Below are positions 1 through 10,670 of a stretch of 64,000 nt of DNA, piece after piece. The DNA is from Pachypanchax playfairii (taxonomy: Eukaryota > Chordata > Actinopteri > Cyprinodontiformes > Aplocheilidae), in contig SSNP01000044.1 of NCBI GenBank assembly GCA_006937955.1, positions 719,857-783,856 on the forward strand, written 5' to 3'. Each line of letters opens with the position of its first letter. Position 1 is the first letter of the stretch. The position numbers were made by a program, and so were the translations under genes. The notes below the pieces were generated by a model. The model worked only from the letters and a program-made list of their open reading frames with translations. It was not told the DNA's origin and made no database searches.

Positions 1-554
1 TGTGGTTATTTCTTAAGTATTAACCAGTAATATGAAACATTTTATATCTAAAAAACATCAGGAAACACTGATTAACAGACCTTTCAATCTGTCTGCATTA
101 AAGTTCGGGTGGTTCCGGCTCATTCCGTCAGGCCTCGAGTAGAAGCTCGTTCATATTCATTATTCGAATTTGCTGGACTCTGATTGGCTAACAAACTAGC
201 CTATGAGAGTAAGGTATACTGTTTTCTGCCCCGCTGTGCATGGCAACGTCATACATCGTGTCTTCCTGTTTGCTACGTCTTATGCTACAGCTTTTAGCCA
301 GTAGCATGCTAGGTGTGGTTTCAACTGTGGGAGCTGATCAATAGTAACGAACAAAGGAGTTGTGATGAAACAGATACAGGCCGTTCAGACTCGGGAGAAC
401 TCTGGTTTTATCGCCACCTGCGTAGTTTGAGAGATTAAAACTGAACCAGAAGTTGTTGACCTTTTTCCACACCCACTTTGAAGGTAAGAACACCTGTGGA
501 GCTAAAATATTCAACAGAAACCTCAGAAAAAACGTTTTTAATGGAAGGGCCTCT
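1..554 (+). mobile_element. TTAA-flanked nonautonomous element, copy 1 (left end cut by window)
   Basis: The sequence from TGTGGTTATTTCTTAAG to GGAAGGGCCTCT, followed by TTAA (555-558), recurs at 8189-9243 and 21477-22707 in the same orientation. About 30 bases of the left end lie outside the window. There is no transposase. The termini in the complete copies are AGAGGCC inverted repeats next to TTAA, as in piggyBac and Kolobok/T2-type elements. By eye the copies are roughly 90% alike. This copy lies in the intron downstream of the PAWCDRIL exon. Confidence 0.8.
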
Positions 555-558
555 TTAA

Positions 559-999
559 GAAAAACACAGTGAAACAGGAACACTGCTGGATTTCTGAGTA
601 ACTGAGTACAGAGACTGAACAGACACCAACCGAACAAGAACAAAAGGGGTGGCAGATTGGCTGGTGTTTGCTATACTGGGGTGGATCTGAAGCCAAATGG
701 GAACCAGCAGGGTTCAACTCTCTGAGGAAGATGAGGCTTTATGAAGAAGAGGCAGCCTGGTTGAACTCTATAAGGGACAGAATATATGTACTGTCTGGGT
801 GAAACCATGGCTTAGTGCTTCAAATTAATATTCATAGATACCTCCCTTCTCCATCTGGGAAGGATCATAAAGGAGAGAGTCGTGTACATCAAAGTTGATG
901 GAGGTGTAAAGCAACGTAGACGAATCAAACATGAAATAATCTGAGTTGTAATAACACAAGACCCTGATTTAGTTCAGCAGAGTAATGAATAAAACTCAC
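559..999. other. inpp5a intronic sequence, nothing recognised
   Basis: This is the start of the intron after the exon at 1000-1111. I searched the minus strand for the expected GDHKPV-containing C-terminal exon and did not find it. No repeat other than the adjoining TTAA element is recognised. Confidence 0.6.
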
Positions 1000-1111
1000 C
1001 TTTAACAACAGGTCTCTAGCAGATGGCGACATGAGGATTCTGTCACACCAGGCGGGGCACCTGGTGTTCATGTACTGCTTTCCCTGGCTACTGTCTTCAC
1101 TGTATGGATAA
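1000..1111 (-). CDS. inpp5a: inpp5a coding exon with the PAWCDRIL signature
   Basis: The 112-bp exon follows a GTGTGTCTCCAG acceptor and ends AAG|GTGAGT. It completes serine, then encodes YPYSEDSSQGKQYMNTR, CPAWCDRILMSPSARDLLLK. PAWCDRIL is the second signature of inositol 5-phosphatases (P-x-W-C/T-D-R-I-L) and contains the catalytic Asp. The final exon(s), with the GDHKPV block and prenylated C-terminus, should follow downstream. They are not in bases 1-999. Confidence 0.97.
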
Positions 1112-1530
1112 CTGGAGACACACACCAACAAAATGATCAATACAATAAATATTATGGATGTGTTGGAAGACGACCAGAGCTGAGACAGACAGTTAAATAA
1201 TGAAGTATGTAGTATGGGTACCATGTCTTTGGCTATGTGCAAAGCGACCAATTTGGTGAATGTTCTCCGTTGTGCCCTAATATCATATGTGTCATATGCG
1301 TTGCCTTGTGCAAAGGATTCGGCTACAGTTAGCTGTTTTTAGCTAAGGTTTGTTGGTCACTGCGGTGTTTGTTTGTTTGTCTCAGAGAGACGGGTGTTTT
1401 TCATGTTCGGCTGGATGTTTCAGGTGTTAGAATAAGTTTGTGGTGCTGCTGCCTTCGACTGCGACGGACTTTAGGTAAATGTTGCGGCATGTGGGGGCTT
1501 CATGCTGCACGTCTGTCGCAGCAAACTATT

Positions 1531-2164
1531 GCCGCTTTTCCACCGACAGAACACGGTGCGGCTCGGTTCACTTTAGCCCCCTGCGGACCCTTTTCCACCG
1601 CCTTTCTCGGGTCTTAACCGCGTCATTCCGTGCCAACCCGGCCCCTTTTTTCAGACCACCTCCTCTGTGGTCCAAAGCGGGCCCACACGCCCACCTGTCT
1701 GCTGATTGGTCCAGTAAACTGCTACCAGTGACACGACTACTACGTAGTGGTAGCCCCTGATTGGCCCGGCTGTGTGTGGTGTTCACGTGGTGTGATATAG
1801 AAGCGCTCCAGCTAAAGGCTTTAAAAAAAACTCCCAGCAACCATACAAATATTTTGTTTTAAAATACAATTGACTTTGGACAATGGCAACTTCCTCCACA
1901 AGAACCAAAAATCAAACCAACCAAAATGAACCACAGACAGTGCAAAGTACAAAAACACACATATATCCGCCATTGTTGTTGTTGTTTCACGCACTGTGAC
2001 GTCGCAGACAAAGACTTTTGCGCGCCACTTTTCATAGCCAGATGGGCACGCCCATATACCCACTTACGTCCACTTTATGTTTCCACCGCCTCAAGCGAGT
2101 TGATCCGTGCTATACTGTACCACTCTCAAGCGCGCTGTGCCGATTTGTCAGTCGAAAAGGGGCA
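1531..2164. mobile_element. Probable nonautonomous DNA transposon, GC-rich
   Basis: The left boundary GCCGCTTTTCCACCGACAG and the reverse complement of the right boundary, GCCCCTTTTCGACTGACA, form an imperfect terminal inverted repeat. The interior is much richer in G+C than the surrounding intron. It carries several scattered 'cttttccacc' motifs typical of fish MITEs, and a GTGACGTCGC site near 1996. The open frames inside (about 80-90 aa) overlap on both strands and look non-coding. No clear target-site duplication was seen, so the superfamily (hAT-like?) is unassigned. Confidence 0.5.
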
Positions 2165-4120
2165 TATGTGAAACTAAATCTACAGAAGCTCAAGGGAGCC
2201 AAAAATACATCATTACACAAAAACGTGATCTACTTATTTTTTAAATCGCCCACAACAACATTTTTTAATGAATTAATTAAATAAAAAATTCACCCAGGCC
2301 TATACGCTACTCAGACAATAAATATAACAAAACCTGGAAGAAATAATATAATAAAGATAATATAATATCATAAAGAAATCATGAAGGTCATTAACGTGAC
2401 TAATCATCTGTATAATCTCTTAAACCAAAATGCAAGTATGGTTCAGTCATAAAAAAATTGGGTTAAAGTATGTGTTTAAGTAGAGGAGAGAGGAAAACCA
2501 AGAACAAGTGTGATTTAAGCAGAGTGAGCCAGAGGGAGATTCACTTGCCCATATGTACAGCTACATTCCAATACAGTAATCAAAAACAGATTAGGTGCCG
2601 CAGCAAATGGCCGTGAGAGATTGTATCTTGGAACATCAGGGAACAATCGCATGATTTAAGCAGCTGCAGGACTGGAGCTGGGCGGGGAGCCATTGAGCTG
2701 ATACAGATTTACATTGTGGAGAATTCAATTTGCCCCTTCAGCTCGTCAAACTGCTTTGGATTTACACACCACCAATCCAATTTGTTTGTCTGTGCTCATC
2801 AGGATATAACGCCCAGCTAACATACTGTAATACCAATCCAATTTATTCCTTCGGTGCCACATGTGCTAACTGTAGCATAACACAAAGTGCCTCTTCTTAG
2901 AGAATGATGATGCTCTAATGGTAAAATAAACACAACCACTGGGCTTTTGATTCACCACACTTGCTTTGATTGCTTTAATTGAACTTTGTGCTGAAGCAAA
3001 TTATTTATTAGAATGTTTTTTAATTTAGTTCTTTCAGTACGTCTGCAACGTTGCCTGATTGTGTTTTTAGTTAAATATCATATTTCCAGACACTGTTGGA
3101 GGAGGGGGACATGAATGTGTGCCTGATTCCATGGTAATCTATTATATAGAGGTTGAGACATTTCATTTATTTAAGCATCATAACAAAAATAAATGGGGTT
3201 CATCCTCTGAAAACCACAAATATCAACAGAAACTGGATTTTAAAAATATTTGTAATAGCAAAACAGAACATTTTAACATTATTTCAATGTTAACGGTCAA
3301 GAAACAGAATGTACATAGTTTAAACTTAAAGGACTATAAATTCATGCAAATCTGACTCAGCCATCCAAAAATATTTGCTGATGGAACAAATAAAAAATAA
3401 AAGCGTTAGACTGAGCAAATACAGTAGTGCTGGATTAATACATCATATAACGAGTTCTTCAACCCAGAGAGATGACAATATAACATGAATAAATAAGACA
3501 GAACAAACTTTACTCCTTCATGGTTTTAACTAGAATAACTAGTTGCAAGACTAACCCACTGCATGATACTGGCACGTTATCAGTATCAGTCAGTAAACAC
3601 TTTACAATTGCATATTATCATTAGCCAACAGGTTGAAATAAACCTGCTTGTGATTAACTGAACTGGTATAATATCAGTTTCAACATCTCATATTGTTTAT
3701 TGACAGTACAGACCTTGAAATCAGAAACTGGCAAGTGGCTATCTTTAGTTAATAAAGGTAAGATGAGATGATTTCATCTGCAAACATGCATGAATGTATG
3801 TGCACATACACACAAACATACACACAAATCAGGTGTACAAACAGAACTATAGAGTGGCTCTGAGTTCCTTGCCTCCAATTAGCATTACTAACACTCAAAC
3901 CAAGGGGGAAATGCATTAAGGTTTTGGTATGCTAATCAAAGGGCTAAAACATTGATCCTGGGATAAAAGACAGCACAAAGAATAGGATGAGTGAAACAGA
4001 TAGAGACAAGGAGGCAGAATAGAGGGGATAAAGATGGATCAGACAGAAAGAGGCAAAGCAAGGGTGACAAAAAGCAAAGCCTTCAAAGAGCTGGGAGAGG
4101 TGCTCGCCTACAGGGTGGCC
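2165..4120. other. inpp5a intron, AT-rich, nothing recognised
   Basis: This is unique-looking AT-rich intronic DNA. Short frames of up to 78 aa are at chance level and resemble no family I know. There is a small CA-rich patch near 3805-3830. Confidence 0.6.
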
Positions 4121-5150
4121 TGAATTCAAATTCAAACATACTTTATTAATCCCTGAAGGAAATTAGATGTAGTAACTCAGTGTTTCTTCAAAGAGTCATT
4201 ATCGAGGGTTCTAACTGTGGACAGGAAGGATCTCCTGTAGTGGTCTGTGTTGGATTTGAAGACGTTTCTGACTGAAGACACTCTGATGTTGAATAACTGT
4301 GTTGTGAAGAGGATGATGAGGGTTTTCTATGATGTTCTTCATTTTTTCAAAACCTTTTTCTCAGCACAATCAACTCATTCAGATCAGTCTCCAGAACAGA
4401 ACAAGCCTCCTTTATCAGTCTGTTCAGCCTCTATGTATCACTTGCTCTGATGCTCCGCCCCCAACAGGTGACTGCAGGTGTGATCACACTCTCAGCAACA
4501 GACTTATAAAAGATCTTCAACATCTTGCTACAAACACTGAAGGACCTGAGCTTCTCCGATAAGTTCAGTCTATTCTGTCTCTTCCTAAAAACAGCATCAC
4601 AGTTGTCACCAGTTCAGTCTGTTGTCCAGGTGAACACCAGGTATTTATGCTCCTTCACCATTTCCACTTCTTCTCCATGATGGAACTGTGTTTTGGCATG
4701 CTGCTGCTCTTCCTAAAATCCACAATCATCTCCTTTGTCTTGTTCACATACAAGATGAGATGATCTGGTCTGTTTGTGAGGTAGACTCTGGGACTAACAC
4801 CATCTGGACCAGCTGCCTTGTTCCTGTTCAGTCTCTCCAGTTGCTTCTTCACCTGACTGCTAGATACAGACAGGTGAGAGGTGGAGCCAATGCAGATACC
4901 ACCTTCTTCTGATGTTGTTGGAGATGATAGAACAGCACCAGAAACAATAGGTAGAGATGTGACAGAGAAGCTGTGGGTAAAGGGAAGGTGGGAGGTCTAT
5001 TTTACTCGGGACAAGAAAGGGAGAGGTTGGTGTCCTCTCCATGTGGCTCACAAAGTTGATCCCAGTCTGTAGACTCAAATCATTCTTGAAGAGTTTCTTT
5101 AGCTTCCTGTGACCATCTCCTCAGTTCTTTGATCACATTGCTTCTGAACA
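4121..5150 (-). pseudogene. Decayed Rex1/Babar-like non-LTR retrotransposon fragment
   Basis: Read on the minus strand, recognisable reverse-transcriptase blocks occur in order. FESTDWDQL (near 5070) is followed by NRNKAAGPDGVSPR (near 4810). After a jump come VNKTKEMIVDFRKS (near 4740), then EKLRSFSVCSKMLKIFYKSVAESVITPAVTCWG (4560-4450, in two adjoining stretches), ending in a 3' UTR-like AATTTCCTTCAGGGATTAATAAAG. The central RT block, where the xADD active site should be, is missing at about 4785. Stops and shifts interrupt the rest, so it is dead. Rex1/CR1-L2-type assignment is from recognition of these blocks, not a search. Confidence 0.7.
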
Positions 5151-8100
5151 ATGGGCTTATACTTCAAGCCTATATCTTATTAATAAGAGATCTCACATTT
5201 TTCAGCATTAAAGATAGAAGAGAAGGTTTTAACATTCTCTTTCTCTCTCTCCACTTGCTCTGCATCCACATCATCTTCTTTTTAATTCATCAGGGCTTAG
5301 GAGTCTCAATCTTAGTAATATGAGCCTTAGAAATGTCCATTAGCTGCTTTTTCTTATAAACAAGTCTCTTGTTGCTATAGTTACACATCAAATAAAGTGG
5401 CAAAAGTGACAAATTAAGCAAAAATATTTCAAGCAGCATTTCATAAAAACCAGAACAACAATAATTCACAAAAAGAAAACAAGCAAGAAACCCTAAAAAA
5501 ATCTAAACGTCTAGTAATATCAAAGAGCTGCTCCAACAAGCTGAATGTTCCTTGTTCCCAAGGGATGGTCTAAAAACTGCCTTACTACTAGCAAACAATG
5601 TTATATCTTTACTGACCTTTACAGACAAACAAGCCTAAGGTCATTTTGGTGTTAAAGAGACAAAGAGAGAGAAAATCAAGTTTTCCTCCTCACCTTTTTC
5701 AAACAATAAACTCCCTACAGAAAACAAACTTCCCTGAGAACTTCAACAACACAACTCTGTGTAGATTCTTTTTGATGACAGTCAGTCATTGTAAAAGCTG
5801 TAAAAAATACTCAACAATAACCATTAAACTCCCATTGCCTGTGTGTGGAGGTATAGATTGTTTCCTTTGCTGTTTGACCACACCCTCCATTAGCTCTAGT
5901 AAAGATAACAAGTCTAAAGGAAACAGCAAACAGTCAAATGGTGCATGAGGGCCAGAGTGATTAATGCGTCCGATTAGCAAACTCACAAACTTATCATAGA
6001 GGGTAAATGTTGGAGAGGGCGTGTGGGCTGTCAACTCATATCAAACCCTTGCTGCTCACAGTAAGACTAATTATGTTAATTGATGGGCTACACTGATAAC
6101 TTCTAACAACTGTTTATCTGAAAGGGAGGCAGAGCGGCATTTCATAGAATCCTTTAGAACAGACATACGGAAAAAATACATCGGAACAGCAACAAACAGA
6201 TCTGACACCTGTAATTATGAATTAAATACTTCCCCATATAAACACTCTTTTAATCTAAATACAAAAAGCTGGCTTGTTTGTGTTTGAATTATTATTCTGT
6301 TCTAAAGTTACTGAAATATTTCTCTCTGTCAATCCTTTTGAATTTTGAAGAACATACTTTTTTCAGGTATTAATAGTTCTTTTGTGCTGCTGGTCACTTT
6401 GCACATGATACATGTGTGTATGGGCACATTTAAGGACTTTTGATCAGCCATGGAGTGCTCATTCATTCATGATTGGGTTGGAGTTTATTACTTGGCTTTT
6501 TGAAACATCACTCAATGGTGTTGTTTTAATTCCAACAGTAAAAACTGACAAGGTGAGCACGAGCCCAACCTGAGGTGTGTCTATCTGCTTCAACCACTGA
6601 AAGGTAAGGCACAGTTTGTGCATCTACACACAGTTTGTTTTATGAAGCCGTAGAAATGAACGGCTGTGTTCAACGTTAAGAAGGCAGAAAAAAAAAAGAC
6701 TCTAGCAATAAAACACTATGCATTCAATGCTTGCTAATAATTTGCTTGAATTGCACATGTACACACAAGCTGTTTTCCCAAGACCAGACACACCAGACTT
6801 CCTTGTCTCACATTCTCTTATCTCTGTTATCAAAAACTATTGCCTTGTTACACATAACACCAAATGACAGACCAAACAATGGACTGTTAGCTTACTAAGT
6901 AATTAATGAGGGTCATATTCACTTGGAAATATACAGTATGCAGGGCAGGAAGCCAAAGATAAGAGTTGTTGTTTTGGAGACATGAGGTTAATGATGCAAA
7001 CCAGCATTTTGTGATGTTAGAACGGTCATTGCTAAGCTGAGATTGGCTGAAACTTCAGAAAATGTAGATTTCAAACAGCTATGTTTGTTTGCAGTTGTCA
7101 GGGGAGCCTTGGCAAAACACAATGCAAACACACACACAGAGTTTCAAAAAGATCATCCAAATGTTATCAATAAAGCTGAATGTTTGCTTCAGTTTGTTGA
7201 GCTAGGAGGCTCACAGGCACAGCATTGCCATAGTGGAGCACAAACAAAGTGAAATGCCACTGGTAAGTCCTGGTTTGCAGCTGGCTGGGGTTCAGCTACA
7301 ACCACTTCTGCCTTCAGCTACTCTAAATGAAGACAAGAAGACACAGATGGCATCCGTTTTACCCTTTCAATGTAAGATTGTTTTTAACAAAGCCTCACTC
7401 TCAGTGGCATTGCCTCAGACAAGAGGCAACGATACATGACAGCAGCAAATCTTCAGCTATTATCACCACAGTGGCCCCTCATCATTTTCACTGGCTCTCC
7501 AGTAGTTACAATGATGGATGTGCTGCTGGTTGTAAAACAATGTTCCCGTTCAGCAAATCAGCCTGTAATGCTGGAAACAGCCAACACACAAGCCACATAC
7601 TCAAAGCATTCTTTCTAACTCAACTATTTTGCTTGACAATATCTGTAGAGCCCCTTCAAATGAGTCATGTGCTTCTGGTTCTGTTTAGCACAGCTGCTCA
7701 CAGAATAGAAAACAAAAAGATTCCTTCATGTACGGTGCAAACAGAGAGGTTGTAGAACAAATGTATTCAAAATCAAATACATACACAGATCATCTGAAGA
7801 GATCCTTGGAGAGTAGAGTGTCTTGTTCACAGAACAGGGTTAGATACTATATGATGAACAGATACCTACAGTATGTAAACATGCTCTTTGAGCCTGAAAC
7901 TAGTTTACAGAGATTAATTCTTAAAAACATTTTATTTTCACTTTTAATAAAGTTATTTTCTTAAAGGTAATCAAATTAAATTTAACAAGCATATTGTTTT
8001 ATTTACTATAAATTTTATTTGGAGGATTATGATGGGTACAATTTTGTCCAATATTGGGTATTAAGTGGTCAAACGAGGGTAAGAAGCTGTTGGAGGAGGT

Positions 8101-8184
8101 TATAAACAGATCCATGGCAGACAGCTCCTTTTCGTAGTCAACTGAAATGGATAACTGACTTGGAGTCATTAACTAAAATATTCT
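5151..8184. other. inpp5a intron, nothing recognised
   Basis: This is AT-rich intronic sequence. Open frames up to 142 aa (7327-7755, plus strand) have no recognisable domain and unremarkable composition. I see no RNA gene, TIR or tandem array. Confidence 0.55.
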
Positions 8185-8188
8185 TTAA

Positions 8189-9243
8189 AGAGGCCATTTC
8201 ATACAAATTTCAGGACTTTGTGGTTATTTCTTAAGTATTAACCAGTAATATGAAACATTTTATATCTAAAAAACGTCAGGAAACACTGATTAACAGACTT
8301 TTCAATCTGTCTGCATTAAAATTCGGGTGGTTCCGGCTCCTTCCGTCAGGCCTCGAGCAGCAGCTCGTTCATATTAATTATGCGAATTTGCAGGACTCAG
8401 ATTAGCTAACAAACTAGCCTATGAGAGCAAGGTATACTGTTTCCTGCCTTGCTGTGCATGGCAACGTCAGATGTTCTCTCTTCCTGTTTGCTACGTCTTA
8501 TGCTAACAGCTTTTAGCTAGCAGCATGCTAGGCGTGGTTTCAACTGCGGGAGCTGCCAAATACTAACAAACAAAGGAGTTGTGACGAAACAGATACAGGC
8601 CGTTCGGACTCGGGAGAACTCGGGTTTTCACCACCTGCGTAGTTTGAGAGATATAAACTGAAAGAGAAGTTGTTGACCTGTTTTCACACCCACTATGAAG
8701 GTAAGAAGAGCTGTGGAGCTAAAATATTCAACAGAAGTCAACTAAAGTCTCCTGGAGCAGTGAGTACGGAGGACCACAGCCCCTCCCTTCCCCTGTCCAC
8801 TGGACGCCAACAGACTGAGGACAGACATAACAATCGGTTCTGGCCCAGAGATGGTGTCCTTGACTCTTCTCTGCATGCATACACACACTGATCGCACTTC
8901 ACATCCCTACAAAAGTTCTCGACATGTCTCGTTTATTGTCCCCCGCTAAGGCTTTTTTTCAATCTCAAACAGCGCCACCCAGTGGGTGCTGCGTGAGAGG
9001 AATTTTTTTTACTTATCTCCCCTCATGTGTTCTTTTCTGGTTTCTGCATATAAGTTTATACATGCATATATATGTATGTGTATCTTATACTCTCATCTGG
9101 CGCCCTAGGTGGCTGCCTCGGGAGAGTGAGAGAGAAAATATGTCTCCAATCCATTTCGTTGTGCTTCTGTATAACGACAATAAACCTCCTTGTATAAACC
9201 TTGTAGAAACCTCAGAAAAAACGTTTTTAATGGAAGGGCCTCT
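8189..9243 (+). mobile_element. TTAA-flanked nonautonomous element, copy 2 (interrupted)
   Basis: This complete copy is bounded by TTAA at 8185-8188 and 9244-9247. The ends are AGAGGCCATTTC and, reversed, AGAGGCCCTTCC. Without the insertion at about 8737-9204 it is about 587 bp, close to the other full copy. TTAA target use points to piggyBac or Kolobok/T2-type transposition in trans. No coding capacity for a transposase was found. Confidence 0.82.
8737..9204 (+). mobile_element. Retroposed-looking insertion inside TTAA element copy 2
   Basis: Copies 1 and 3 read straight from TTCAACAGAA into ACCTCAGAAAA. Copy 2 has about 468 extra bases here, with AGAA on both sides. The insert ends in a 3' UTR-like TTCGTTGTGCTTCTGTATAA then CGACAATAAACCTCC, resembling 3' ends of fish LINE transcripts with an AATAAA signal. 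No protein domain is recognisable, so the donor family is unknown. Confidence 0.5.
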
Positions 9244-9902
9244 TTAAAGGTTAAAATGATTTAATCTGGCATCCATTTTCAAACTTTCTGTTATGTTGTA
9301 GGGCTTCACACTGTACACATCAGGTAGTTGTTTTCACAGGACTGCACCAGACCAGTACCAGGTTGCTTCCATTCAGAGGTTTTAAGTGTTTCTCAGCTTC
9401 TGCTGACCTCACCTCCTGACCTACAGGCCACACTGGACTCTTCTGCTGCGTTCCATGTCTAGACATGACAAACAGTCTGGCAGGACTAGAGACAACATGT
9501 TTCACTCTTAGACCTTCCCATCAGTCTGTTACAAGGGACATTTACCTACACACTGAAGTAATCAGACAAACTACAAAATCTGGAAGATGGCAAACAACTA
9601 AATTATATGCTGAAGACTTGTAGCTGCACAACTTTGTGAGAAGCACCTGTCCGTCAGTTCATCCATCTTTTCCCATTTATCCTAATTTGGTCATGGGAGC
9701 AACAGGTTCAGGAGAGAAACCCAGACATCCCTCAACCCAAAGACACTCCAGTTCTTCCTGGAGGATTCCCTGATGTTCCCAAGCCAGAGAAGTTATGTAA
9801 TCCCTCCAAAGAATTATGGGTCTGTCCTGGGGGGGTCTCGTTCAAGTGAGACATATCTGGAAAAGTTCCATGGAGAAGCATCCTAACCAGATGCAGGACC
9901 AC

Positions 9903-10480
9903 TAGCCTGACCAATCAGATCCTCCTGCATTATGTTCAAATGCAGAAGGGTCTGACACCGGAGCCACACCCGATCATTTCCGCGTCAAATTTTATGACGG
10001 ACCTATTACATATCACCTTTGGTGTGCGTCATCCTGAAAACACGGAACTAGCGTTTTCCACCCAGAGCACAACATTCAACATGGCGGACTCGGCTGTGGA
10101 TGAAGTGTTTACTTCTGTGTTTGCACAGTGTTTGCTTGGGGCGGTTAAATACCTGAACCGAGTGTTCAATGACACCTCGTATTCGCAAGTTTTTGACACA
10201 AAAGCGACAACTGTCATTAATATTCATCTTTTCTCCTCCATTAACCACGGCTCTGTAGCTACCATTACGGCTTCGCTCGCTAAACCTTTTGTTATTGTTC
10301 CGCCTCGTGTGTATCCGCTTTAGTGTCACATATGTTGCGTCACTTCCGGGTTTCTGTGATTGGTTCTCTCTCAACTGACTAAGCCCGCCTTCGAAATTGA
10401 GAGACAGCGGTTCAGTTCCAGGCCCTCACGTCTTTGTAAAGTAATCTGTCAAAGACGTGAGGACCTAGTTGATCAGGTAA
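9903..10480. mobile_element. 578-bp nonautonomous DNA transposon with 9-bp target duplication
   Basis: CAGGACCAC occurs at 9894-9902 and again at 10481-10489, exactly where a LINE consensus is interrupted. This gives a 9-bp target-site duplication. The ends TAGCCTGACCAATCAGATCC and, reversed, TTACCTGATCAACTAGGTCC match at about 14 of 20 positions. A 127-aa plus-strand frame and an overlapping 108-aa minus frame inside are low-information and probably chance. A 9-bp duplication suggests a Mutator-like family. An 8-bp duplication with one chance match (hAT) is the alternative. Confidence 0.65.
10424..10462. repeat. Short perfect inverted repeat (hairpin)
   Basis: Arms CCTCACGTCTTTG (10424-10436) and CAAAGACGTGAGG (10450-10462) pair perfectly around a 13-base loop. 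It lies about 20 bases inside the right end of the 9-bp-TSD element and may be a subterminal element used by its transposase. Confidence 0.8.
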
Positions 10481-10670
10481 CAGGACCACCTCAGCTGACT
10501 CCTTTCAATGTGGAGGACCAGCGAATCGACTTCAAGCCCCTTCCGGATGACCTTACCTGATCTGTAACGCTAAGCCTGGACCCCCGATGGAGGAGGCTCA
10601 TTTACATCCAGGATCTCATTCTTTCTGACAGGATGCAGGATTACAGGTGAGGTGTCAGAACATTGACAGA

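Larger units (their letters stand above)
9659..10670 (-). mobile_element. 3' portion of a widespread teleost LINE, split by an insertion
   Basis: The two flanks, 9659-9902 and 10490-10670, read together as a repeat very common in teleost genomes. In plus orientation it has CATCCATCTTTTCCCATTTA, then GGAGAAGCATCCTAACCAG, then (after the insertion) CTCCTTTCAATGTGGAGGA and CTTCCGGATGACC. The 3' end (a GGATGG-type tail on the minus strand) is at the low-coordinate side. Only 3' non-coding sequence remains. The clade (RTE- or L2-like) is uncertain. Confidence 0.6.

Noticed and set aside
1..999. Search for the inpp5a C-terminal exon (GDHKPV block and prenylation tail)
   Set aside because: Neither strand encodes the expected block; most of the stretch is a TTAA repeat. 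The exon must lie outside the window.
7327..7755. 142-aa plus-strand frame in intron
   Set aside because: Low-information composition, no family resemblance, no promoter or splice signals that support it.
9940..10323. 127-aa plus-strand frame (MQKGLTPEPHP...)
   Set aside because: It lies wholly inside the 9-bp-TSD DNA element, overlaps a 108-aa frame on the other strand, and has no recognisable domain.
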